From the NCBI GenBank assembly GCA_910578035.1, contig CAJTOB010000002.1:1-64000 (forward strand): a DNA stretch of 64,000 nt. Direction: 5' to 3'. A program made the translations under genes and the position numbers. The notes beneath the pieces are model-generated. The model saw only the letters and a list, made by a program, of their open reading frames with translations, searched no databases and was not told where the DNA came from. Below, piece by piece: positions 16,826 through 27,518 of this stretch; the first letter of the stretch is position 1; every line of letters begins with the position of its first letter. The stretch is from an uncultured Muribaculaceae bacterium (GTDB lineage: Bacteria > Bacteroidota > Bacteroidia > Bacteroidales > Muribaculaceae).

Positions 16826-17611
16826 TTACTGGTGTGGTGAAACGGGCACGATTTTTACGTCTATGCCGTTTTCCTCGAGTTGCCGTGCTACGCGTTCGGG
16901 GATATTACTGTCGGTAATAATCATGTCGACATCGGTGATATTGGCAATTTTGCAGAATCCGCGACGTCTGAATTTCGACGAATCTGCCAGTACAATCGTT
17001 TTCTGCGCCGCGTGCATCATCACTTTGTTAAGATTGGCTTCGCGCATGTCGGTTGTTGTGATTCCGAAATCGAGGTCGATGCCATCGACGCCAAGGAAAA
17101 GCTTGCTGCACGAAAGCTCTGCCAAAGGCGCCTCTGCCACTTTGCCGACAACAGAAAGCGAACTGGTGCGAAGGCTGCCGCCAAGCTGCATTATATCAAT
17201 TGATTCGTTGGTGCCTAAAAGTTCTGATACCTGAAGAGAGGCAGATATTACGGTCAGTCTGTGGTTCGGCACAATCGCGCGGGCGAATGCGAGCACAGTA
17301 GTGCCCGACGCTATGATGATGCTGTCGTTGCGGTCTATGAGAGTTGCTGCGAAGCGGCCTATTTCTTCCTTTTCTTCGCGTGCGAGGTGTTCTTTCTCGT
17401 TTACAGATCTGTTGTTTATATAAGGATTTATTAGAATTGCGCGGCCATGGCTGCGATAGAGCTTGTTTGCTTTTTCAAGCTCGGTAAGATCTTTTCGGAT
17501 TGTCACGGTCGATACGTCGAGGAGCGCGGCAAGTTCGGAAACCTGCATGGCTTCATGCCGGTGTAGTGAATCGAGAATGAGTTTGTGGCGGTCTTCCTTT
17601 GTGATGGTCAT
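16826..17611 (-). CDS. DeoR/GlpR-family transcriptional regulator
   Basis: A 262-residue regulator. The ATG at 17611 (MTITKEDRHK) is chosen over one eight codons upstream because the helix-turn-helix domain of the family begins at this distance. The DNA-binding part (about 5-60) reads EAMQVSELAALLDVSTVTIRKDL in two overlapping pieces, the DeoR signature, followed by KLYRSHGRA. The C-terminal sugar-phosphate-sensing domain has IASGTTVLAFARAI, LGGSLR, and FLGVDGID, as in GlpR, FruR and AgaR. Its position between the GH31-GDPD unit and the esterase-glp genes, and CGAA repeats at three promoters around it, make it the likely repressor, relieved by glycerol-3-phosphate or a sugar phosphate. Confidence 0.88.
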   Translation of the reverse strand: MTITKEDRHKLILDSLHRHEAMQVSELAALLDVSTVTIRKDLTELEKANKLYRSHGRAILINPYINNRSVNEKEHLAREEKEEIGRFAATLIDRNDSIIIASGTTVLAFARAIVPNHRLTVISASLQVSELLGTNESIDIMQLGGSLRTSSLSVVGKVAEAPLAELSCSKLFLGVDGIDLDFGITTTDMREANLNKVMMHAAQKTIVLADSSKFRRRGFCKIANITDVDMIITDSNIPERVARQLEENGIDVKIVPVSPHQ

Positions 17612-17632
17612 GGCGGTAATGTGCTTTTGGTG

Positions 17633-17640
17633 CAAAATTA
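17633..17640 (-). promoter_or_regulatory. Likely -7 element of the regulator gene
   Basis: TAATTTTG on the reverse strand (17640-17633), 22 bases before the start at 17611. No clear -33 element is seen. Confidence 0.45.
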
Positions 17641-17675
17641 ATAAAAAAGAAAAGAAAATGAAATAATTATGTGAA

Positions 17676-17694
17676 AATTTCGAAATTATATTTG
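17676..17694 (+). promoter_or_regulatory. Promoter of the esterase gene with overlapping palindrome
   Basis: TATATTTG (17687-17694) matches TAnnTTTG. A perfect palindrome AATTTCGAAATT (17676-17687) touches its first base and would cover the spacer. A repressor bound there would exclude polymerase. The core TTTCGAA is the same motif seen at the GH31 and glpA promoters. Confidence 0.45.
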
Positions 17695-17756
17695 CAGTAA
17701 TCGAAGTGAAGTGATAACTTTGAAGACCAAAAACATCATCACAGCATCTTGAAACT

Positions 17757-18623
17757 ATGAAACAGCTATTTTCCGTAATATCTATATGTGTGATTTCGCT
17801 TAGTGCATTGGCGCAGGCTGCGCCTCAGACAAAAGAGAGTTTCGATTATAGAGGAATGCCGCGCACATATGCAATGTATCTTCCGGACACTCTCGAGAAG
17901 GGTGCTCCTCTGGTTGTTTATGTTCATGGATACGGCTCCAAGACCCGATGGCTTGCAGACCTTAATGCTGTTGCAGCCCGTGAGGGTTTTGCGGTATGTT
18001 ATCCCGACGGATTGCCAGATTCGCGCGGCAAAGATGGTTGGAAGGTAGGGTATCCTCCGCAGGAATCGCTTGATATAGACGAGGCCGATTATTTTCGCCA
18101 TCTGCTCGACGAGGTCTGTGCCCGCTATGGCCTCAGCCGCGATAATGTGTTTTGCGCAGGCATGTCGAATGGAGGCGATTTGTGCTATCAGTTCGCTTAT
18201 ACAGACCCGACTATATTCCGTGCGTATGCCTCGGTGGCAGGACTTACTTTCGAATGCACATATCTTCCTGAAAAATTGACAGAGCCGGTGCCTTTTATGG
18301 AAATACATGGCACGGCAGACAAGACTTCCATGTGGGGCGGAGACCATGATAATAAAGGCGGTTGGGGTGCGTATATTCCGGTGCCTCTGGCTGTTGCGGC
18401 AATTGCTGCCAATAACCGCTGCACGGTTGCCGCGAGCGACACTGTGCCGTCGCTTCCGGAATCGGGAAGAACGGTTGTGCGTACCGTATATGGCGGTTCG
18501 CCGTCAGGCGCCGATGTGGTTCTTTACCGCATAGAGGGCGGCAAGCATTCCTGGGCGAAGAAAGACATTGAAACTTCCGAAATTATCTGGAATTTCTTTA
18601 AACAGTATCTGAAAAAAGACTGA
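17757..18623 (+). CDS. Exported esterase, PHB depolymerase/CE1-like alpha/beta hydrolase
   Basis: A 288-residue alpha/beta hydrolase with signal peptide (MKQLFSVISICVISLSALAQ). The oxyanion region PLVVYVHGYG is followed by CYPDG and the nucleophile elbow GMS137NGG. The Asp is likely in IHGTADKT and the His in GGKHSW, near the end. This order matches the LpqC/PHB depolymerase-like esterases and feruloyl esterases of carbohydrate esterase family 1. The natural substrate could be an acyl group on a glycan or on a glycerol polymer (for example a D-alanyl or acetyl ester), but that is only inferred from the neighbouring glycerophosphate genes. It has its own promoter and terminator. Confidence 0.82.
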   Translation: MKQLFSVISICVISLSALAQAAPQTKESFDYRGMPRTYAMYLPDTLEKGAPLVVYVHGYGSKTRWLADLNAVAAREGFAVCYPDGLPDSRGKDGWKVGYPPQESLDIDEADYFRHLLDEVCARYGLSRDNVFCAGMSNGGDLCYQFAYTDPTIFRAYASVAGLTFECTYLPEKLTEPVPFMEIHGTADKTSMWGGDHDNKGGWGAYIPVPLAVAAIAANNRCTVAASDTVPSLPESGRTVVRTVYGGSPSGADVVLYRIEGGKHSWAKKDIETSEIIWNFFKQYLKKD

Positions 18624-18630
18624 GGACGAT

Positions 18631-18665
18631 GGACGTATGCTATGACTATGGCATACGTCCTTTTT
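18631..18665 (+). terminator. Terminator of the esterase gene
   Basis: GGACGTATGC / GGCATACGTCC stem (with a looser inner part) and a TTTTT tail, eight bases after the stop. Confidence 0.85.
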
Positions 18666-18688
18666 AAGAAATTCTTTTGCAAGTTTTA

Positions 18689-18720
18689 TTTGGTTTTGAA
18701 AAATAAAAGCAGTACTTTTG
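18689..18720 (+). promoter_or_regulatory. Promoter of the glp-glycosidase operon
   Basis: TTTG (18689-18692), 20 bases, TACTTTTG (18713-18720). The predicted start is near 18727, giving a leader of about 90 bases before glpA. Confidence 0.8.
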
Positions 18721-18723
18721 TTG

Positions 18724-18773
18724 CGAAATAGCGAAGCTATAAAAGCGAAAGCAATGCGTTCGTCGGTCGAAAC
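18724..18773 (+). promoter_or_regulatory. CGAA repeat cluster in the glpA leader, putative operator
   Basis: Four copies of CGAA(A/G) start at 18724, 18732, 18746 and 18768, beginning at the predicted transcription start. DeoR-family repressors commonly bind direct CGAAA repeats. The regulator encoded at 16826-17611 is the obvious candidate. Confidence 0.4.
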
Positions 18774-18815
18774 TCGGAATTTCTTGCACTGAACCCTTAT
18801 AAGACCACCTTCGTT

Positions 18816-20468
18816 ATGACAGACCACATAAAGCCGCCAAGGCGTTACGACGTTGTTGTCATCGGTGCCGGAGCCACCGGTGCCGGCACTGCGCGTGACT
18901 GCGCTATGCGCGGGCTCAAAGTACTGCTCGTAGAACGCTTCGATTTTACAGCGGGTGCTACCGGGCGAAACCACGGATTGCTCCACAGTGGAGCGCGATA
19001 TGCAGTTACCGACGGCGAGTCGGCAACAGAATGTATAAAGGAAAATATGACACTTCGCCGTATCGCCGCGCATTGCGTGGAGGAGACCGGCGGATTGTTC
19101 GTTACTCTGCCTGAAGATTCTCTTGATTATCAGAAGACATTTGTAGAATCGTGTCTTCGGGCCGGCATAAATGCCGAAATAATAGACCCGGCCGAGGCTC
19201 TGAGACTCGAGCCTGCGGTCAATCCCGATATCATAGGAGCGGTGAAAGTGCCCGATGGTGCTGTAGACCCTTTCCGGCTCACTACAGCCAATGCTCTTGC
19301 TGCGCGTCAGAATGGAGCCGATATTCTCACCTATCATGAGGTGGTGGATTTTCTCCGTTCGGGCAATCGTATTTGCGGCGTTGTCCTCCGCGACCACCAC
19401 ACAGGCGAACTTACCCGCGTAGAAAGCGACATCGTGGTGAATGCCGCCGGTATCTGGGGGCAGCACATTGTCGAAATGGCCGGTGCGAAAATCAATATGT
19501 TCCCTGCGAAGGGCGCTCTGCTGATTTTCGGGCATCGCGTGAACAATGTTGTCATCAATCGTTGCCGCAAGCCTGCCGACGCGGATATTCTCGTTCCCGG
19601 CGACACGATTTCGCTCATCGGAACCACTTCGAGCCGTATTCCCTACGACCAGATAGATAATATGACCGTTACCCCCGAGGAAGTAGATGTGCTTCTCCGC
19701 GAGGGTATAAAGATAGCGCCGTCGCTGGCTTATACTCGCATTTTGAGAGCATATGCCGGCGTACGCCCCCTTATTGCCTCAGACGACGACCCCTCAGGGC
19801 GAAGCATCAGCCGCGGCATAGTCTGTCTCGACCATGCTGTGCGCGACGGAATCGAGGGCTTTGTCACAATCTCGGGCGGCAAGCTCATGACTTATCGTCT
19901 CATGGCCGAATGGGCGGCCGACATGGTGTGCAAGAAACTCGGCATAGAAGGCAAGAAGTGTATGACCGCAGAAATACCGCTGCCGGGCTCTGATTCAGCC
20001 GACAGCAAGGACGCCCACAGCCGCAAACACCATATCATCGACATGAGCACCGACCAGCGTGCCGCCGAAGGTCGCCATGGCTCCCTTTCGAGCGAAATTC
20101 CTACCGGTGATGTCGACGATGCCCTCGTATGCGAATGTGAGGCTGTTTCTGTAGGCGAAGTCAACTTTGCCATAGACAAGCTGAATGTGAACAATCTCAT
20201 AAATCTTCGCCGACGTACCCGTATGGGCATGGGAACCTGCCAGGGCGGACTTTGCGCATGTCGTGCGGCGGCCATTCTTGGCGACCGGCTCAACTGCCAG
20301 CAGAAGGCTCTTTATGACCTGGCGTCGTTTGTCAATGAACGCTGGAAGGGTATGAAGCCCGTGGCATGGGGCCAGACTCTGGTTGAGGCCCAGTTTACAT
20401 CGTGGCTATATGAAGGAATGTGCGGACTCGACCGCTATCAAAACAACGAACAAGGCAACAAGCAATGA
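18816..20468 (+). CDS. glpA: Anaerobic glycerol-3-phosphate dehydrogenase subunit A
   Basis: A 550-residue FAD-dependent catalytic subunit that oxidises sn-glycerol-3-phosphate to dihydroxyacetone phosphate. The dinucleotide-binding motif is at 16-23 (IGAGATGAG). GRNHGLLHSGARYAV, which marks the G3P dehydrogenase family, follows. The C-terminal BFD-like [2Fe-2S] domain (about 430-485) shows CECEAV and, 34 residues on, MGTCQGGLCACR. Size agrees with E. coli GlpA (542). It opens a seven-gene operon, and its stop overlaps the glpB start (ATGA). Confidence 0.96.
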   Translation: MTDHIKPPRRYDVVVIGAGATGAGTARDCAMRGLKVLLVERFDFTAGATGRNHGLLHSGARYAVTDGESATECIKENMTLRRIAAHCVEETGGLFVTLPEDSLDYQKTFVESCLRAGINAEIIDPAEALRLEPAVNPDIIGAVKVPDGAVDPFRLTTANALAARQNGADILTYHEVVDFLRSGNRICGVVLRDHHTGELTRVESDIVVNAAGIWGQHIVEMAGAKINMFPAKGALLIFGHRVNNVVINRCRKPADADILVPGDTISLIGTTSSRIPYDQIDNMTVTPEEVDVLLREGIKIAPSLAYTRILRAYAGVRPLIASDDDPSGRSISRGIVCLDHAVRDGIEGFVTISGGKLMTYRLMAEWAADMVCKKLGIEGKKCMTAEIPLPGSDSADSKDAHSRKHHIIDMSTDQRAAEGRHGSLSSEIPTGDVDDALVCECEAVSVGEVNFAIDKLNVNNLINLRRRTRMGMGTCQGGLCACRAAAILGDRLNCQQKALYDLASFVNERWKGMKPVAWGQTLVEAQFTSWLYEGMCGLDRYQNNEQGNKQ

Positions 20469-21709
20469 ACTACGATACTATAATAATAGGAGGCGGACTT
20501 GCCGGACTCGTTGCCGGAATCACCCTCCAGGAGCGCGGGCAGCGCACAGCAATCATAACCACCGGCCAGGGCGCGCTCCATTTCAGTTCGGGTTCGCTGG
20601 CTCTTCTGTCGCGCGACGCCGACGGCAATACTATAGAGAAACCGCTCGAGCATATGGATTCTCTTCCCGCCTCGCACCCCTACAGCAAGGTCGGACCTGC
20701 AAAAGTAGGCGGACATGCGCGTCGTGTGAAGGAACTTTTCGAGCGTGCCGGCCTGAATATGCTCGGCGATGAAGATACTAACCATTATTACATGACGCCC
20801 GTCGGTCTTTTTAAACCGACATGGCTTTCTACTGTTGACAGCGCCGTGTCGCAGACACCCGACGGCTCGGGCTGGGGTAAGACAGCCATTGTAGGGCTTA
20901 AAGGTTTCCTCGATTTTTATCCTGGTTTTATTGCCGACAATCTTGCGAAAAATGGCCTGAAGTGCGAAGTTGTAGCTCTGACTACTCCCGAGCTCGAGCA
21001 TCTTCGCAAGAATACCACCGAAATGCGTGCGCCGGGTATAGCAAAAATAATGCATGGCGACGCCCTTGAACGCTTTGCCAAAGCCATTGTGGCGGCAGCT
21101 CCGTCGGCTGAGACAGTGATAATACCGGCCGTAGTAGGGCTCGACGGGCAGAAAGACGTTGACGCGCTGCGCCGCTTTACCGGTAAGAATGTGATATGTC
21201 TGTCGACACACCCGATTTCAGTGCAGGGCGTGCGAATGCAGCTTGCCCTTCGCCGATATTATGAAAAAATGGGTGGTACATATCTGCTTGGCGACAATGT
21301 AACAGCCGGATATATGGACGGCAACCGTCTCAAAGCTATCGATACAGCCAATCTCGGTCATGGCAGCCTTACGGCCAGAAATTTTATTCTGGCAACCGGT
21401 AGTTTCTTCAGCCGCGGCCTTGTCGCAGAGCCCGACCGTATTTTCGAACCGGTCTTCGGTATTGATGTCGTAACCGAGGGCGACCGGTCCGATTGGTTCA
21501 AGGAGAATATATTCGAGGAGCAACCTTTTGTGAAGTTCGGAGTTGCGACAGACAATGGTTTCCGGGTGAAAAAAGACGGAAAGACAATAGACAACCTCTA
21601 TGCCATAGGCTCGATACTCGGTGGCTGCAATTCGCTAAAGGAAGGCTCTGGCGCCGGCGTGGCGGCTGTCACCGCAATGGAAGTCGCCGACTGTCTGGCT
21701 GATAAATAA
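20465..21709 (+). CDS. glpB: Anaerobic glycerol-3-phosphate dehydrogenase subunit B
   Basis: A 414-residue flavoprotein subunit with an N-terminal FAD site (MNYDTIIIGGGLAGLVAGIT) and the C-terminal NLYAIGSILGGCNSLKEG segment usual for GlpB. The start at 20465 overlaps the glpA stop; an ATG 15 codons upstream lies inside glpA and would place extra residues before the FAD fold. With GlpA and GlpC it forms the membrane-associated complex that passes electrons to menaquinone. Length matches E. coli GlpB (419). Confidence 0.94.
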   Translation: MNYDTIIIGGGLAGLVAGITLQERGQRTAIITTGQGALHFSSGSLALLSRDADGNTIEKPLEHMDSLPASHPYSKVGPAKVGGHARRVKELFERAGLNMLGDEDTNHYYMTPVGLFKPTWLSTVDSAVSQTPDGSGWGKTAIVGLKGFLDFYPGFIADNLAKNGLKCEVVALTTPELEHLRKNTTEMRAPGIAKIMHGDALERFAKAIVAAAPSAETVIIPAVVGLDGQKDVDALRRFTGKNVICLSTHPISVQGVRMQLALRRYYEKMGGTYLLGDNVTAGYMDGNRLKAIDTANLGHGSLTARNFILATGSFFSRGLVAEPDRIFEPVFGIDVVTEGDRSDWFKENIFEEQPFVKFGVATDNGFRVKKDGKTIDNLYAIGSILGGCNSLKEGSGAGVAAVTAMEVADCLADK

Positions 21710-21723
21710 AAAGGACCTTTGAA

Positions 21724-25085
<3,362 letters not shown>

Positions 25086-25113
25086 TCTAAAACCATCATA
25101 AACATATCTTTCA

Positions 25114-26658
25114 ATGGCAAAAGAGAATATTTATGGCAACTGGTCGCCCGACGTTGTCAAGAAATTCAAACAATGGCAACTTCGCACTATCGTTGTCTCG
25201 ATGATAGGCTATGCCATCTATTACTTTGTCCGCAAAAACTTTTCGATCGCCATGCCCGGTCTTACGGCACAATATGGCATTTCGAATACAAGTTTTGGTA
25301 TTGTCATCGGCATTGGTTCGCTAATCTACGGCTTGTCGCGTTTCATCAACGGATTTGTCGTAGACCGCTACAGCGCGCGTGCTGTCATGGCTATCGGCTT
25401 GCTGCTGTGTGCGCTGAGTAATTTTGCGTTCGGTTTCGGTGTTAACATCAGTTCGTGGATTACAGGTGTAAACCAGGGGCCCGACTTCATCAACATGCTC
25501 GTGCTGCTCATGGGTGCCACCATTGTACTCAACCAGCTCTTTCAGGGCGTCGGCTATCCTCCGTGCGCGCGCCTGCTGCCTTGCTGGATTCACCCCTCGG
25601 AGCTGGCTACCAAGATGTCGATATGGAACACATCGCACTCTATCGGTGCGGCTACGGCTGTAGTTGTCTGCGGCTATATCATGGGCTCGATGGGTACCGA
25701 CCTCAGTGCAAATCCTGAAATCATCAATACTATTGCTGCCAACCTCGGGCTCGATAAAAGCGTGCCTGAACATATGGAGACCATTCTGAGCTATGCACGC
25801 CACTGGGATGCATGGAAATGGTGCTTCTGGTTGCCGGGCTGTTTCGCTGTTGCAGGTGCGGTATGGCTGTATCTTGGCCTCCGCGACGACCCTCGTTCGG
25901 TCGGACTGCCTGAACTTCCTGCCACCAAGACCGGTAAAAAAGACAACGGCAACAACCCCTCGCAATCCAAGTTTCTCAAGGTCATGGTATGGACCAACCG
26001 CTGGATATGGACTCTGTGTATTGCCAATGTATTCGTATATGTGATGCGTATGGGTATCCTCGACTGGGGCCCGAAATTCCTCACAGAGGCACGCGGAATG
26101 AGCATTGAAGACGCTGCCTGGTCTGTAGGTGTGTTCGAAATCTTTGCTATCGTCGGCACTATCGCCGCCGGTTGGTGCACCGACCATATCTTCAAGGGCA
26201 AGGCTCACCGCATGTGCCTTGTCTGCATGGTGAGCGCGGTAGTGTTCATGAGCATCTTCATTCTCTTCCCGGGCCTGCCTATGATTCTGTCGATATGTGT
26301 GCTCGCCATGGCTGGTTTCTTTATCTATGGCCCGCAGGCTCTCATCGGCATCGCCTCTGCTAACCATGCAACCAAAGAAGCCTCGGCAACAGCAAACGGC
26401 CTCGCCGGAATCTTCGGCTATGTCGGTTCGTTCCTTTCGGCTATCGGCATCGGTATCGTTGCCGACCACTGGGGCTGGGATATGGTGTTCTACCTCATCA
26501 TTGGCGTCGGCATTCTCGGTGCTATCACCTTTGTGACGATGTGGATGGCACCGCGCGACGGCTACGAACGCTCGAACGCTTTCTATGCCCGTGAGGCTGC
26601 CGAAAACGGCGAATTTGAAAAAGCAGTAGAAGAATCAGACAAAGACATAGATCTCTAA
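25114..26658 (+). CDS. glpT: Glycerol-3-phosphate transporter (MFS)
   Basis: A 514-residue inner-membrane protein of the organophosphate:phosphate antiporter family, with 12 predicted membrane helices. YYFVRKNFSIAMPG after helix 1 carries the conserved Arg of GlpT/UhpT that binds phosphate, and DRYSARAVMAIGL follows helix 2. It exchanges external glycerol-3-phosphate for phosphate. Some 60 residues longer than E. coli GlpT (452), mainly through larger loops between helices 3-4 and 5-6. It ends TAATG, overlapping the next gene's start by one base. Confidence 0.92.
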   Translation: MAKENIYGNWSPDVVKKFKQWQLRTIVVSMIGYAIYYFVRKNFSIAMPGLTAQYGISNTSFGIVIGIGSLIYGLSRFINGFVVDRYSARAVMAIGLLLCALSNFAFGFGVNISSWITGVNQGPDFINMLVLLMGATIVLNQLFQGVGYPPCARLLPCWIHPSELATKMSIWNTSHSIGAATAVVVCGYIMGSMGTDLSANPEIINTIAANLGLDKSVPEHMETILSYARHWDAWKWCFWLPGCFAVAGAVWLYLGLRDDPRSVGLPELPATKTGKKDNGNNPSQSKFLKVMVWTNRWIWTLCIANVFVYVMRMGILDWGPKFLTEARGMSIEDAAWSVGVFEIFAIVGTIAAGWCTDHIFKGKAHRMCLVCMVSAVVFMSIFILFPGLPMILSICVLAMAGFFIYGPQALIGIASANHATKEASATANGLAGIFGYVGSFLSAIGIGIVADHWGWDMVFYLIIGVGILGAITFVTMWMAPRDGYERSNAFYAREAAENGEFEKAVEESDKDIDL

Positions 26659-27518
26659 TGGAAAAAGGATATATAACACCGTTGAGCCACGACGAACTGC
26701 TCAAGGCGTGCAGCCGGATAAAGCACGTGGCTCTCGATATGGACGGTACTATTTATATGGGTTCGCAGCTGTTCCCCTTTACAAAACCGTTCCTTCAAGA
26801 ACTGGCCGACAATGGTATCGGATACTCGTTTTTAACAAATAATCCTACCCGAAGCCGTGTCGATTATCTCAAGAAACTCGAAAAACTCGGCATTGAGGCT
26901 ACGCCCGACCAGATGTATACCACGGCAGTAGCTACGATAGAGTATCTGAAGGAAAAGATGCCGGAGGTAAAGCGTATATTCGCAACCGGCACACCTTCGA
27001 TGATAAAGGAGTTCGAAGAAGCCGGCTATGAAATGACGGCCATCGATGCCTCGGATATGCCCGACCTTCTGCTTTTGGCATTCGACACCACGCTTACCTA
27101 CGAGCGCCTTTGCCACGCTTCGTGGCTGGCCGCTCAGGGCATACCATATATCGCGACCAATCCCGACCGTGTATGTCCTACTGACCAGCCGACCGTGCTT
27201 GTAGACTGCGGCTCGCTGTGCAAGTGCATAGAGCATGCTACCGGACGCGAACCCGACCTGGTAATCGGCAAGCCCAATCCCGACATGCTTTCCGGCATAA
27301 TGTACCGCTACGGTCTACGAGCCGATGAAATCGCTATGTGCGGCGACCGCATATATACCGATGTGGCAATGGCTCAGAACGCGGGCGCTTTCGGAGTGCT
27401 CGTTCTTTCCGGTGAGACCACTCTTCAGACAGCGCTTGAGGCTGATAATCCGCCATTGCTGACTGCGCACGATATATCTGTTTTCGGTAAATTACTCATA
27501 GAATCCAAAAAATCCTGA
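26658..27518 (+). CDS. HAD-IIA sugar/glycerol phosphatase, NagD-like
   Basis: A 286-residue cytoplasmic HAD hydrolase. Motif I is D27-M-D29-G-T, motif II LTNNPTRS, motif III has IGKPNP, and motif IV CGDRIYTDVAMA. The C2 cap between motifs II and III is of the NagD/phosphoglycolate phosphatase type. Members remove phosphate from glycerol-3-phosphate, phosphoglycolate or sugar phosphates. Within this operon a glycerol-phosphate or hexose-phosphate substrate is likely, possibly to prevent toxic build-up of glycerol-3-phosphate. It overlaps both neighbours by one base. Confidence 0.87.
   Translation: MEKGYITPLSHDELLKACSRIKHVALDMDGTIYMGSQLFPFTKPFLQELADNGIGYSFLTNNPTRSRVDYLKKLEKLGIEATPDQMYTTAVATIEYLKEKMPEVKRIFATGTPSMIKEFEEAGYEMTAIDASDMPDLLLLAFDTTLTYERLCHASWLAAQGIPYIATNPDRVCPTDQPTVLVDCGSLCKCIEHATGREPDLVIGKPNPDMLSGIMYRYGLRADEIAMCGDRIYTDVAMAQNAGAFGVLVLSGETTLQTALEADNPPLLTAHDISVFGKLLIESKKS

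Noticed and set aside
18724..18773. CGAA repeats considered as a CRISPR or tandem-repeat array
   Set aside because: The units are only five bases long with irregular spacing of 8, 14 and 22; an operator is a better explanation.
18504..19535. 343-codon antisense frame across the esterase/glpA boundary
   Set aside because: It covers a terminator, a promoter and operator-like repeats, which a real gene would not share.
25321..26469. 382-codon antisense frame in glpT
   Set aside because: It is rich in His, Asp and Arg, has no domain, and lies fully opposite conserved membrane helices of GlpT.
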